DNA of 64,000 nt, taken from JAJXWB01 sp046349215 (GTDB taxonomy: Bacteria; Pseudomonadota; Alphaproteobacteria; Rhizobiales; Beijerinckiaceae). Below are positions 26,331 to 35,993 of the stretch, one piece after another. Numbering within the stretch: position 1 is the stretch's first letter; each line of letters begins with the position of its first letter. A program made the position numbers and the translations under genes. The stretch is from contig JAXMCV010000001.1 of NCBI GenBank assembly GCA_046349215.1, positions 682,001-746,000 on the forward strand, in the 5' to 3' direction. Below the pieces are notes generated by a model that ran no database searches, was not told the DNA's origin, and saw only the letters and a list, made by a program, of their open reading frames with translations.

Positions 26331-26532
26331 TGCGCGCGTCCTGTTTGCTGAAGCCGCCGCTGACATGCCACGCGGCGGCCGGGGCGGCAAGACGTGGCGG
26401 ATTCGCACGATCCGCGCCGCCACCTTTTCGCCTCATGTCATTCAGGTCGCATTCAGCGGGAACAGGGCAGATTTCCGCGCGTTGAGGGGTTTCTCTGGGC
26501 CTTCGGGCCCTCCTCTTCGGAAGGAGCCGAAC

Positions 26533-26850
26533 ATGACCCGCACTCGCAAGATTCTCACCGGTGCCGTCGCCGCTCTCACGCTCGGCGCCACCGTCGCCGC
26601 GACCGCAACGCCGGCTGCGGCTTTCGGCTACCGCTACGGCGGCGGCTGGCGTCACGGCGGCGGCGGCTGGGGCTGGGGCGGCCCGGCGGCGGCTGGCATC
26701 GTCGGCGGCCTGGCGCTCGGCGCCATCGCGGCAGGCGCCGCGAACGCCGGCGGGTATGGCTACGGCTATGGCTGTGTCGCCAATCAGCCCGTCTACGACA
26801 ATTGGGGGAATTTCGTGGGTTACCAGCGCGTCCGCGTCGCCTGCTACTGA
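26533..26850 (+). CDS. Small exported Gly-rich protein
   Basis: 105 residues. Ribosome site AAGGAGCCGAAC before the ATG. Signal peptide to about residue 31 (AAA^FGY). The mature protein is Gly/Tyr/Trp-rich (GGGWRHGGGGWGWGG), has a hydrophobic Gly/Ala stretch that may insert in a membrane, and ends with VANQPVYDNWGNFVGYQRVRVACY. Such proteins are common in Rhizobiales with unknown role. A clear terminator follows, so it is monocistronic and perhaps highly expressed. Confidence 0.78.
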   Translation: MTRTRKILTGAVAALTLGATVAATATPAAAFGYRYGGGWRHGGGGWGWGGPAAAGIVGGLALGAIAAGAANAGGYGYGYGCVANQPVYDNWGNFVGYQRVRVACY

Positions 26851-26879
26851 CGCGCCCCGCTTACCTCCAGATCGCCTGG

Positions 26880-26907
26880 GGCCGCCGCGAACCGGCGGCC
26901 CTTTTTC
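26880..26907 (+). terminator. Intrinsic terminator after the Gly-rich protein gene
   Basis: Stem GGCCGCCG / CGGCGGCC with a short loop CGAAC, followed by CTTTTTCTTG. 30 bp after the stop codon. Confidence 0.85.
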
Positions 26908-26999
26908 TTGCCCGCATCGCGAGGTCGTTATCGCCCCGGTCTTGGACCCTGCGTCACCCCGCCCTATAAGCCTGCAAGGTTCGAAAGCAGGGGTGCGCC

Positions 27000-28091
<1,092 letters not shown>

Positions 28092-28207
28092 GCAAGGCCG
28101 CCCTCGCACGCGCCTGTCTGCAAATGCACAGGCGGCGGCGAATTCCGACAAGACGCCGGGAGCCGATTCACTGATCGTGCGAGGCCAAGTCTTCGCGCGA
28201 GGGTCGC

Positions 28208-28459
28208 ATGATTTCGTCTGCTTTCAGAATTGCGGTTGCGGCCGGGTGCCTTTTCCCGACGCTCGCCTTCGCGCAATTGCCCGGACAGGATGCGCCCTTG
28301 CCGCCACCGCCGGGCGTTCCCCTGCCCTACAGTCCGGCTGCGAGCGGGCCGCCGTCCTGCCCGAAACTCTGTCGCGGCGACATGACGCCTTGCGATCCGA
28401 TCTACATGAAGGAAGCCGACGGCAGGTGCGACGGCATCAGCGCGGACCTCGATTATTGA
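28208..28459 (+). CDS. Small exported Cys-containing protein
   Basis: 83 residues. Signal peptide about 1-22 (AFA^QLPG), then a Pro-rich segment (APLPPPPGVPLPYSP) and a C-terminal part with four Cys in the spacing C-x3-C-x6-C-x11-C. Probably periplasmic and disulphide-bonded. First of several small exported proteins in this stretch; no family recognised. Confidence 0.7.
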   Translation: MISSAFRIAVAAGCLFPTLAFAQLPGQDAPLPPPPGVPLPYSPAASGPPSCPKLCRGDMTPCDPIYMKEADGRCDGISADLDY

Positions 28460-28479
28460 GCGCGAAGGACGGAGCACAC

Positions 28480-28848
28480 ATGATGAAGCGTTTCGCCCTC
28501 CCCGCCGCTTTGGCCATCATCGCAGCGACCGCGCAGGCTGCGCCGGTCTCGATCGGGCAGCGCGCCTGTTCGGAATTCACCTCCGCATCCGACAAGATCG
28601 CGGCGGGCAAGTTCAGGATACGCGACGTGTCCGGCGTGGATTATGCGAGCGCCAACGCGCCGTTCGTCGCCTGGGCGCATGGTTACCTGAGCGGATTGCG
28701 CAGCGCCGACGCCGCGCCCCTGTCGAAGCGCATGAGTGCGGAAGCCTTTGACCGGCAATTGCGCGACTATTGCGCAGCCCATCCCGCCGAGCCCTTCGCC
28801 AATGCGGTCGGCGACCTGGCGAAGCGCGAGGGAATCGCGCGCAAGTAA
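28480..28848 (+). CDS. Small exported protein, HdeA-like
   Basis: 122 residues from the first of two adjacent ATGs (GGAG upstream). Signal peptide about 1-20 (AQA^APV). The mature part has Cys in GQRACSEF and RDYCAAHP and the block VAWAHGYLSG, a layout reminiscent of the HdeA/HdeB acid-stress chaperone family (helical, one disulphide, W-x-x-GY). The similarity is in pattern only. Lies 20 bp after the preceding small exported gene, so probably co-transcribed. Confidence 0.7.
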   Translation: MMKRFALPAALAIIAATAQAAPVSIGQRACSEFTSASDKIAAGKFRIRDVSGVDYASANAPFVAWAHGYLSGLRSADAAPLSKRMSAEAFDRQLRDYCAAHPAEPFANAVGDLAKREGIARK

Positions 28849-28966
28849 GCCGGGGGATGTGCCTGATACACATCTAAGCCTGTGCGATTATTGAACATTT
28901 TTTGCGGCATATCGATTGCTCGCAAGTCGGCGACACGAGGTCGGGGGACCTCGACAGGAGCCGGCC

Positions 28967-29761
28967 ATGCACGCAATGGAGCGCATCAACAGGCGCACGT
29001 GGAAAAGCACGTTGCGATTCTACGCGCGGACGAGCGGTTACACCGATCCGGGCGAGGAGGCGGCGCTCAACGCCATCCAGAAGGAAATTTCTGGCGGCCG
29101 GATTCTCGACCTCGGCGTCGGCGGCGGACGGACCGCCGAAATGTTCGCGCCGCTCGCCGGCGAATATGTCGGCGTCGACTACACGCCCGAGATGGTTTCG
29201 CTGGCGCGCTCGCGCTTCCCGGAACTGCGTTTCGCCGAGGCCGACGCCCGCGACCTGCATGATTTCAAACCGGCTTCGTTCGATCTCGTCGCCTTCAGCT
29301 GCAACGGAATCGATTCCGTCGATCCGGAAAGTCGCGCGAAAGTGCTTAGGGAAAGCGCGCGCGTGTTGAGGCCGGGCGGGCTGCTCTTCTATTCGACCTT
29401 CAATCGCGACGGGCCGGGCTTCCGCACCAAGACGAGCATTCGCAAGATCGAGCCGAGCGCCAATCCGCTGCGATTGAGCTACAGCCTCGCCAAATACGCC
29501 GTGGGCGGCGCGATCGGTTGGGCGCGCGTCATGAAGAACCGCCGCCTCGAGAGCAAGGGCGAGGATTGTTCCATTCTGCTACACGGCGCGCACGATTTCG
29601 GGATTTTGGTTCACGCCATCAGCCTGACCTCCATCCCGCGGGAACTCGCGGCTGCGGGCTTCCGGACGGATATCCGCATGTTCGGCGCGAGCGGCGCCGA
29701 AACCAATCCGGTCGCCGGACGCAACGAGGAATACGTGCACGTGATCGCGCGGCGAACCTAG
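28967..29761 (+). CDS. Class I SAM-dependent methyltransferase
   Basis: 264 residues from the ATG at 28967 (GGAG upstream). SAM motif I ILDLGVGGGRTAEMF (about residues 48-62), motif II acidic residue in VGVDYTPEM, EADARDLHDF (motif III) and VLRPGGLLFYSTFN (post-motif). Methyltransf_11/25 type. The C-terminal half (about 150-264) is variable and probably sets the substrate, which cannot be deduced. Not clearly in an operon. Confidence 0.87.
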   Translation: MHAMERINRRTWKSTLRFYARTSGYTDPGEEAALNAIQKEISGGRILDLGVGGGRTAEMFAPLAGEYVGVDYTPEMVSLARSRFPELRFAEADARDLHDFKPASFDLVAFSCNGIDSVDPESRAKVLRESARVLRPGGLLFYSTFNRDGPGFRTKTSIRKIEPSANPLRLSYSLAKYAVGGAIGWARVMKNRRLESKGEDCSILLHGAHDFGILVHAISLTSIPRELAAAGFRTDIRMFGASGAETNPVAGRNEEYVHVIARRT

Positions 29762-29804
29762 CGCGGCAGGGACCGATTCGTCGCTGTCGACGTTTCGCGC
29801 GCGC

Positions 29805-30026
29805 CTAGCCGCCGTGCGCTTCGACGACCTTGCGACAGGTGTCCGACAGCTTCGCCTTGCTGGTCTTGAGGCAGGCGAACATTTCCGGCGGCTTGCCGAC
29901 ATGCTCGGCGCAATATTGCTGGGCGTCGGAACGGCAGGCCAATTGCTCGGAAAAAGTCGGCTTGTCCTGCGCAAGGGCAGGCGCGGCGCCGATAAAGATC
30001 AAGGCGACAAACAGTAATTTCGACAT
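29805..30026 (-). CDS. Small exported protein with one Cys-rich repeat
   Basis: 73 residues. Signal peptide about 1-19 (ALA^QDK). The mature peptide is one four-Cys unit with spacing C-x7-C-x12-C-x11-C, ending in VVEAHGG. The same unit occurs twice in the exported protein at 30700. The spacing resembles the cysteine-rich GLG1 repeat found in Golgi glycoprotein 1 and in many small proteobacterial exported proteins. Periplasmic and disulphide-bonded by inference; role unknown. Confidence 0.8.
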   Translation of the reverse strand: MSKLLFVALIFIGAAPALAQDKPTFSEQLACRSDAQQYCAEHVGKPPEMFACLKTSKAKLSDTCRKVVEAHGG

Positions 30027-30097
30027 CGAGCGCTCCCGGTCCTCGTCGCGGTCTCCCGATCACGAAAGACCGGGAGAGCGCGGCAAGGCGCCGGAGG

Positions 30098-30688
30098 TTA
30101 CTGGTAGCGCCCGATATTGATCAACTGCACCCGGCGGTTCTTCGGCGAGGTGGAGGGCTTGCGGATCAGCAATTGTTCCTCGCCCAGCCCGACCGCGAAA
30201 ACCTTTTGCGGGGAGATGTTGAACGTGCTGACCAGCGCATCGCGCACGGCGTCGGCGCGCTTCTGGCTGAGTTCGAGATTGTGCCTGCGCCCTCCGGAGG
30301 AGTCCGTGTGGCCGACCACGAGGAAAGTGTATTCCAAAAGTGTCGGGTGATGCATTGCGTCGGCCATGACGCCGAGGGTGCGGAACGACGCCGGCAGGAT
30401 GGCCGCCGAATTGAGCTGGAACTGGATTTCGACGGTCAGTTGCGACAGGTCGTCCAGTTCCATCGCCAGCGGTTCGCGATTGCTCGGGTCAGGGCCGCGG
30501 TTCTGCGCGACGCTGTCGAGCGCGCGCTTGCGGAGCGCCTCGACGTCGATGCTCTTCGACTCGTCGAGTTCGCCGAGGGTCTCGATGAGCTGCCTGTCGT
30601 TGAGCCTGCTCTGCGCCTTGGCCGGCGCGGCGAGACAGAACGAAAGGGCTACGGCGGACAGGAGGGCGAGGGACGTGGTCTTCATCAT
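30098..30688 (-). CDS. OmpA-family peptidoglycan-binding protein
   Basis: 196 residues, signal peptide about 1-25 (AKA^QSR), ribosome site GGGAGGATCGC. The C-terminal OmpA/MotB domain spans about 85-196: EIQFQLNSAAI, VVGHTDSSGGRRHNLELSQKRADAVRDAL, VGLGEEQLL and NRRVQL. It has no beta-barrel and no lipobox, so it is a soluble periplasmic protein that binds peptidoglycan. It lies between two genes for Cys-rich-repeat exported proteins, all on the same strand with short gaps, suggesting an envelope operon 31122 to 29805. Confidence 0.9.
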   Translation of the reverse strand: MMKTTSLALLSAVALSFCLAAPAKAQSRLNDRQLIETLGELDESKSIDVEALRKRALDSVAQNRGPDPSNREPLAMELDDLSQLTVEIQFQLNSAAILPASFRTLGVMADAMHHPTLLEYTFLVVGHTDSSGGRRHNLELSQKRADAVRDALVSTFNISPQKVFAVGLGEEQLLIRKPSTSPKNRRVQLINIGRYQ

Positions 30689-30699
30689 GCGATCCTCCC

Positions 30700-31122
30700 T
30701 CAGTTCCAGCCGGCGTCGATGATGACCTGCTTGCAGCGCTGGCTCACGACCTTGACGGAGGTCAGCAGGCAGGAAAGCTGGTAGCCGTCATGCGGCTGCA
30801 CGCCGATGCAATACTCGCGAAGGTCGGCGTCGCAGACGCGCCGCGCCGCGGCTTGCGCGTCAATGCGCGCCTGCAGCAGCGCAAAAGTACTGGCCATGAC
30901 TGATTTGCAATTGCCCGAGACCTGCGAGGCTTTCGATTCCAGGCATTCGCGAATGCCGTGGTTGCCGAGGTGAACGCCCGCGCACAGGCGCTGGACATCC
31001 TTGCCGCAGGCGCTCGCGATGCGGTCGTAGGCTTGCGCATAACCGATCGTCTCGGCAAATGCGCTCGAAACGAACGCAACTTGCAGAGCGACCGCAAGAG
31101 AAAGTGTCAGCCGGCGTCTCAT
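30700..31122 (-). CDS. Exported protein with two Cys-rich repeats
   Basis: 140 residues from the ATG at 31122 (GGGAGGCTGACA upstream; an upstream in-frame ATG lacks a site). Signal peptide about 1-23 (AFA^ETI). Two four-Cys units, each exactly C-x7-C-x12-C-x11-C, separated by a helical linker. GLG1-like repeat type as in the 73-residue neighbour. It lies 11 bp before the OmpA-domain gene and should be co-transcribed with it. Confidence 0.82.
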   Translation of the reverse strand: MRRRLTLSLAVALQVAFVSSAFAETIGYAQAYDRIASACGKDVQRLCAGVHLGNHGIRECLESKASQVSGNCKSVMASTFALLQARIDAQAAARRVCDADLREYCIGVQPHDGYQLSCLLTSVKVVSQRCKQVIIDAGWN

Positions 31123-31325
31123 TGTCAGCCTCCCCATGGCCATTGGCGTACGTTGGACCGCAGCCTTGGCCTTACTGAACTATCTGGCCGGGAGACTGTC
31201 AATGAAGGCGGCGCCTGCTCACGTGCGCATCCGGGCGGCAGTCGCGCTTGCTGACGCTTCCCGCGCCTCTTCCATCTCCGCCGCAGACGCGTATAGCTTG
31301 CCGCGACGAAAGGCTGGAGGGGGAT

Positions 31326-31556
31326 ATGCGTTCTGTCTGGATAACGGCGGCGCTCGTCGTCGCAACGCCCGCATTGGCGGTCGATGTGTTTGCGATCGGT
31401 CAAGGCCAGTACGAAATCGTCCAGGAGACGGGCTTCTCCTATACGCAGGACGCGCGCCAGGCGGATGCCGCCCGCTATTGCAAGAAGCGCGGTCGGGCCA
31501 TGCAGGTGATCGCCGATCTGGACTCGCTGCGGTTCGCCTGCGTCAGGCGCGGGTAG
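31326..31556 (+). CDS. Small exported protein
   Basis: 76 residues from the ATG at 31326 (GGAGGGGGAT just upstream). Signal peptide about 1-18 (ALA^VDV). The mature 58 residues contain QGQYEIVQETGFSYTQDARQA and two Cys (ARYCKKRG, RFACVRRG) that could pair. No family recognised. Confidence 0.7.
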   Translation: MRSVWITAALVVATPALAVDVFAIGQGQYEIVQETGFSYTQDARQADAARYCKKRGRAMQVIADLDSLRFACVRRG

Positions 31557-31559
31557 AGG

Positions 31560-31874
31560 CTAGAACCTTCTGTTGAAGATGGTGAACGACTGCCCGTTGT
31601 CCGGCGCGATGTCGCCGGGATCGGGCATGTTGTTGCCGAGCTGCTGCGTGTAGAGCGGCGGACCCGACGACATCGAATCGGGATCGGGCACAGGCAGCGG
31701 ACCGCTCTCGATGCCCGAGCGCAGATTGCGCGACCATCCCGCCTGCTGCGCGAACGCCTGCGATGCAAACGCGCCGCCCAGCGACAGCGCGAGACAGACG
31801 GCCACAATCCGCGACGAAATCCCGCGGGCGCGCTGTGACAAATTCGAACCGCGCGCAGCAATCTTCGTCGACAT
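31560..31874 (-). CDS. Small exported Pro-rich protein
   Basis: 104 residues from the ATG at 31874, preceded by GGAGAGGTTCG. A long basic n-region and a hydrophobic core about 24-43 (ALSLGGAFASQAFA) form a signal peptide. The mature part is rich in Pro/Gly/Ser/Asp (PLPVPDPDSMSSGPP, NNMPDPGDIAPDNG) and lacks Cys. Convergent, 3 bp from the preceding gene. Unknown function. Confidence 0.62.
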   Translation of the reverse strand: MSTKIAARGSNLSQRARGISSRIVAVCLALSLGGAFASQAFAQQAGWSRNLRSGIESGPLPVPDPDSMSSGPPLYTQQLGNNMPDPGDIAPDNGQSFTIFNRRF

Positions 31875-32007
31875 CGAACCTCTCCGGAACATGCGTGCAA
31901 TTTGTTCGCCGTCACGTCGCAGCGCAACACTTTTCTCTATCTCTGGTCAAACGCGATGCAGAGTGGCAGGGTTGCGCACTCGTTCGCGACATGGGGAAAC
32001 GAAGTTC

Positions 32008-33456
32008 ATGGGCGCCGCGCATTACACCTGTCCCGATATGACAATCAATTGGCGAAAATTGTCTGCCGGGGCGGCTTTGGCTGTCGCAATGCTCGCAGCT
32101 TCTCCGACGCGCGCGCAGGTCGCGCCGTCGAAGCCGACCGAGCAGGAAGCGCGCGAGATCGGCGTGCGCGCCTATCTCTATCTCTACCCGCTCGTCACGA
32201 TGGACATCACGCGCCGGCAGATGACCAACGCCGTGAAGCCGGAAGGCCTGCAGGCGCCCGCGAACACGTTCATCAACGTGCCGGCTTACCCCACGGCCAA
32301 CGACCGCGTCGTCGTGCGGCCGAATTTCGACACGCTCTATTCCTCCGCCTGGCTCGACCTGCGGAAGGAGCCGATGATCGTTTCGGCGCCCGACACGAAC
32401 GGCCGCTACTACATGCTGCCGATGCTCGACATGTGGACCGACGTGTTCGCCTCGCCCGGTTCGCGCACGACGGGCACGAAAGCGGGCGCCTGGGCGCTGG
32501 TCGCGCCGGACTGGCAGGGCAAGCTGCCGAAAGGCGTGGAACGCATCGAGGCGCCGACGCCCTTCGTCTGGATCATCGGCCGCACGAAGACGGACGGCCC
32601 GGCGGATTACGACGCGGTCCACAAGATCCAGGAGGGCTACAGGATCACGCCGCTGTCGCGGTGGGGCAAGCCGGCGCAGCCGGTCGTCGGAAAGATCGAT
32701 CCCACCGTCGGCATGAAGACGACGCCGAAGGACAAGGTCGATTCGATGTCGGCCACCGATTTCTTCAAATATGCCGCTGAGGTTCTGAAGACGCAGCCGC
32801 ATCACCTGACCGACCAGCCGATCGTCGCGCTGATGCGCAGGATCGGCATGGAGCCGGGCAAGTCCTTCGATCCCGACAAGCTCGATCCGGCGGTGAAGGC
32901 GGGCCTCGCCAACACGGTGAAGGATGCGCAGGGATTGATGCAGCGGAAATTCTCGTCGCTCGGATCCATCGTCAACAACTGGACGATCAACACCGACACG
33001 ATGGGCGTCTACGGCAATTACTATCTCAAGCGCGCCATCGTCGCGCAGCGCGGCCTCGGCGCCAACCTGCCGGATGACGCGATCTACCCGATGAACCTCG
33101 GCGATTCGACCGGCAAGCCGCTCGACGGCGCCAATCGCTACACGATTCATTTCGAGAAGGGCGCGACGCCGCCGGCCAACGCCTTCTGGTCGGTGACGCT
33201 CTACGACGAAAAGGGCTACCAGGTCGCCAACCCGCTCAACCGCTTCGCGATCAGCAGCTGGATGCCGCTGCAATACAATGCGGACGGGTCGCTGGACCTC
33301 TATTTCCAGAACGAGAGTCCCGGCGCGGGCAAGGAAGCCAACTGGCTGCCGGCGCCGAAGGGGCCGTTCAATCTGACGATGCGGATGTACGCGCCGAAGG
33401 CGGAGGCGATCCTGGGTGGCTGGGCGCCGCCGCCGGTCGTGCGCGTCGAGAAGTAA
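32008..33456 (+). CDS. Exported DUF1254/DUF1214 protein
   Basis: 482 residues from the ATG at 32008; an internal ATG at 32038 is also possible and places the signal peptide directly at the N-terminus. Cleavage is expected after TRA, before QVAPS. The N-terminal DUF1254 domain (IGVRAYLYLYPLVTMDITRR, NFDTLYSSAWLDL) and the C-terminal DUF1214 domain (PPANAFWSVTLYDEKGYQV, LYFQNESPG) are in the usual order and length. The family is widespread and exported; its activity is not established. No clear operon partner; the DUF3300 gene follows after 30 bp. Confidence 0.9.
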   Translation: MGAAHYTCPDMTINWRKLSAGAALAVAMLAASPTRAQVAPSKPTEQEAREIGVRAYLYLYPLVTMDITRRQMTNAVKPEGLQAPANTFINVPAYPTANDRVVVRPNFDTLYSSAWLDLRKEPMIVSAPDTNGRYYMLPMLDMWTDVFASPGSRTTGTKAGAWALVAPDWQGKLPKGVERIEAPTPFVWIIGRTKTDGPADYDAVHKIQEGYRITPLSRWGKPAQPVVGKIDPTVGMKTTPKDKVDSMSATDFFKYAAEVLKTQPHHLTDQPIVALMRRIGMEPGKSFDPDKLDPAVKAGLANTVKDAQGLMQRKFSSLGSIVNNWTINTDTMGVYGNYYLKRAIVAQRGLGANLPDDAIYPMNLGDSTGKPLDGANRYTIHFEKGATPPANAFWSVTLYDEKGYQVANPLNRFAISSWMPLQYNADGSLDLYFQNESPGAGKEANWLPAPKGPFNLTMRMYAPKAEAILGGWAPPPVVRVEK

Positions 33457-33486
33457 CGAACGGAACATCGCGTGGGGGTTGGGCCG

Positions 33487-35076
33487 GTGACGAAATTCCG
33501 TCTGCGAAATTCTCTGTCAGTCGTTGCGCTCGTCTGCGCGGCGGCGGTCGCTCTCGCGCCGTTGAACGGTCTTGCGCAATCGCCGCCGGCCGCGGCGCCG
33601 GCGCAATCGCCCGCGCCAGCCGCGCAACCGGCGCCGGATGCGACGGCGCAGCAGCCGCAGGCCGACCAGTTCACCCAGGCGGAGTTGCGCAAGCTGCTCG
33701 CGCCGATCGCGCTCTATCCCGACGCGCTTCTGGCGCAGGTCCTGCCGGCGAGCGCCTATCCGATCCAGATCGTGCAGTTGCAACGCTGGCTCGACAAGAA
33801 CAAGGCGGCCGTCGAGAAGAACGACTTTTCCAAGATCGACGCGCAGAGCTGGGATCCGGCGGTGAAGGCGCTGGCGCGCTTCCCGACCGTCGTGAAGAAG
33901 ATGAACGACGATCTCGACTGGACGACCGACCTCGGCGACGCGGTGGTCAACCAGCCCAAGGACGTCGCCGACGCCATCCAGTATCTGCGCGCGCAGGCGG
34001 AGAAGGCCGGCGCCCTGAAGTCGACGCCGCAGCAGACGGTCACCCGGACGAAGGATTCCGGCCGCGAGTTCATCGTCATCGAACCGACCGATCCGGGCGT
34101 CGTCTTCGTGCCGACCTACGATCCGGCCGTCGTCTTCGATCCGGGCCTGGCGATCGCCACCGGTCTTCTCACGTTCGGAACGGGCATCGCCGTCGCGTCG
34201 ATGTGGAACCGCAATTACTGGAACTGGGGAACCGGCGTGATCTTCCCGCCGGTCTGGCCGGGCTATCCGGGATGGCGGCCGCCCTATCCGGGATGGCGTC
34301 CGGGCGTGCCGCCGCCGCCCCCGCCGCCGGGCGGATGGCCCGGAGACCGGCCGGGCATCGGCGACAGGCCGGGCGATCGGCCGGGCATTGGCAACAGACC
34401 GGGCGACCGGCCGGGCATCGGCAACAGGCCTGGCGACCGCCCCGGCATCGGCGGGGGACCGGGAGACCGGCCGGGCCTGCCCGGCGGCGGCAATATCGGC
34501 AACGACCTGAAGCCCTGGCGGCCGGGCGGCGACTATCGCCCCGGTCTCGGCAGCAAGCCCGGCATCGGCGAGCGGCCGACGACACGACCTGCGCCCGGGC
34601 CGGGCGGCGGAGCGACGACACTCCCGGGGGGAGGCGCCGCGAGGCCGTCGCCACTGCCGGGCGGGGGCCCGACGACACGTCCGGGGGGCGGCGCCGCGAG
34701 GCCCGCGCCCCTGCCCGGCGCCAATGCGCGCCCCGCGCCGGCGCCCGGCGGCGCCTCCAGGCCGGCGACGCGTCCAGCGCCGCAACCCAATCGTCCGGCC
34801 GCGCGGCCGCAGGGGCCGCGACCGCCGAGCGGTTCGGCGATGAGCGGCATCGGCATGGGGCCGGGCAACCAGATGTTCTCGAACCGCGGCGCGGCGAGCC
34901 GCGGGCAGATGGGACCGCCGGGCGGAATGCGTCCGGGCGGCGGAATGGGCCCAAGGCCCGGCGGCATGGGACCACGCCCGGGCGGCGGAATGCGCCCCGG
35001 AGGCGGAGGAATGGGACCGCGGCCGGGCGGCGGTGGCGGCGGCGCGATGCGTGGCGGGGGAGGACGGCGCAGATGA
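33487..35076 (+). CDS. DUF3300 exported protein with Gly/Pro-rich tail
   Basis: About 529 residues from the GTG at 33487 (GGGGG 8 bases before); a GTG at 33472 is the alternative. Signal peptide, then a Pro/Ala/Gln linker, then the DUF3300 domain (LLAPIALYPDALLAQVLPAS ... FPTVVKKMNDDLDWTTDLG ... VVFVPTYDPAVVF). A single hydrophobic stretch follows (ATGLLTFGTGIAVASMW). The last 290 residues are extremely Gly/Pro/Arg-rich with 10-residue repeats, and the tail ends in GGGGRRR. The basic, disordered tail might bind polyanions. It is translationally coupled to the DUF2950 gene, the usual partner of DUF3300. Confidence 0.88.
   Translation: MTKFRLRNSLSVVALVCAAAVALAPLNGLAQSPPAAAPAQSPAPAAQPAPDATAQQPQADQFTQAELRKLLAPIALYPDALLAQVLPASAYPIQIVQLQRWLDKNKAAVEKNDFSKIDAQSWDPAVKALARFPTVVKKMNDDLDWTTDLGDAVVNQPKDVADAIQYLRAQAEKAGALKSTPQQTVTRTKDSGREFIVIEPTDPGVVFVPTYDPAVVFDPGLAIATGLLTFGTGIAVASMWNRNYWNWGTGVIFPPVWPGYPGWRPPYPGWRPGVPPPPPPPGGWPGDRPGIGDRPGDRPGIGNRPGDRPGIGNRPGDRPGIGGGPGDRPGLPGGGNIGNDLKPWRPGGDYRPGLGSKPGIGERPTTRPAPGPGGGATTLPGGGAARPSPLPGGGPTTRPGGGAARPAPLPGANARPAPAPGGASRPATRPAPQPNRPAARPQGPRPPSGSAMSGIGMGPGNQMFSNRGAASRGQMGPPGGMRPGGGMGPRPGGMGPRPGGGMRPGGGGMGPRPGGGGGGAMRGGGGRRR
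34342..34475 (+). repeat. 30-bp tandem repeat coding for GDRPGIGNRP
   Basis: Four full and one partial 30-bp units inside the DUF3300 gene. Units 34342-34371, 34372-34401, 34402-34431 and 34432-34461 are near-identical, and the fifth is partial. Each codes for a G-D-R-P-G-I-G-(D/N/G)-(R/G)-P decapeptide. In-frame unit number changes would alter tail length without breaking the frame. Confidence 0.85.
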
Positions 35077-35987
35077 GCGGGAGACATCTCATGAACCGCC
35101 TTGCGGCCGGCGCCGTCATCATTTGTGCGATCTCATTCGCGCCTGAGGCCTGCTTCGCGCAGCAGGTCTACGCGAGTCCGGAACTCGCGATGAAGGATCT
35201 GATCGATTCCGCCAAGGCGGGAACGCCGGGCTTCGGCGAGCGCCTGTTCGGCAAGTCCGGCGTCTCGCTGCTGCGCAGCGGCAACGCCAGCGAAGATTCC
35301 GAGCATCTCGCGGAGTTCAACGCGGCGGCGGCCGAGCAGGCCTCGCTCGACACGGTCGACGACAATGCCCGCAAGGTGCGCGTCGGCAAGGTCGGCTGGG
35401 TTTTCCCGGTTCCCATCGTCAAGACGGCCGATGGCTGGCGCTTCGATCCCGAGACTGGCCGCGAGGAAATTCTCGACCGCGTCGTCGGGTACAACGAATT
35501 GTCGGCGATCGCCGCCTGCAAGGCCTATGTGAAGGCGCAGGACGAATATTTCCGCATCGATCGCGACAACAACGACCTGCGCGAATATGCGCAGCGCATC
35601 GTGTCGCGTCCCGGCAAGCGCGACGGCCTCTACTGGGAGCCGCGCGACCAGGCCGACATCTCGCCGCTCGGCGAGATGGGCGCAAGCGGCGCGACGCGCG
35701 CCGCGAAGGAACGCCTGCCGGTCTACAACGGCTATCGCTTCCGTATCCTCACCGAGCAGGGGCCGGCCGCGCCCGGCGGCGCGCATCCCTATCTCGTCAA
35801 CGGGCACATGATCTCCGGCCACGCGCTCGTCGCCTGGCCCGACGTGTGGGGCAAGAGTGGCGTCCTGACTTTCATCTGCGGCGAGAACGGCAAGGTCTTC
35901 CAGAAGAACCTTGGCTCCATGACGGGCAAGATCGCCCGCAGGATGAAGGCCTACGATCCCGACAAGAGCTGGACGCTGATCGACTGA
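35073..35987 (+). CDS. DUF2950 exported protein
   Basis: 304 residues from the ATG at 35073, which overlaps the DUF3300 stop (ATGA); an ATG at 35091 with GGGAG upstream is an equally good start. Signal peptide ending near CFA^QQV. The DUF2950 family features are clear: ASPELAMKDLIDSAKAG, GWVFPVPIVKTADGWRFD, ELSAIAACKAYVKAQ and YNGYRFRILTEQG, then VNGHMISGHALVAWP. The pairing DUF3300-DUF2950 is recurrent in proteobacteria. Biochemical role unknown. Confidence 0.9.
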   Translation: MSGRHLMNRLAAGAVIICAISFAPEACFAQQVYASPELAMKDLIDSAKAGTPGFGERLFGKSGVSLLRSGNASEDSEHLAEFNAAAAEQASLDTVDDNARKVRVGKVGWVFPVPIVKTADGWRFDPETGREEILDRVVGYNELSAIAACKAYVKAQDEYFRIDRDNNDLREYAQRIVSRPGKRDGLYWEPRDQADISPLGEMGASGATRAAKERLPVYNGYRFRILTEQGPAAPGGAHPYLVNGHMISGHALVAWPDVWGKSGVLTFICGENGKVFQKNLGSMTGKIARRMKAYDPDKSWTLID

Positions 35988-35993
35988 CAGCGA

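Noticed and set aside
31912..33468. 518-codon minus-strand frame opposite the DUF1254 gene
   Set aside because: Fully antisense to a gene with intact DUF1254/DUF1214 domains; Arg/His-rich shadow composition.
34284..35087. Minus-strand Pro-rich frames opposite the DUF3300 tail
   Set aside because: They are the mirror of the Gly/Pro/Arg repeats; no independent start or domain.
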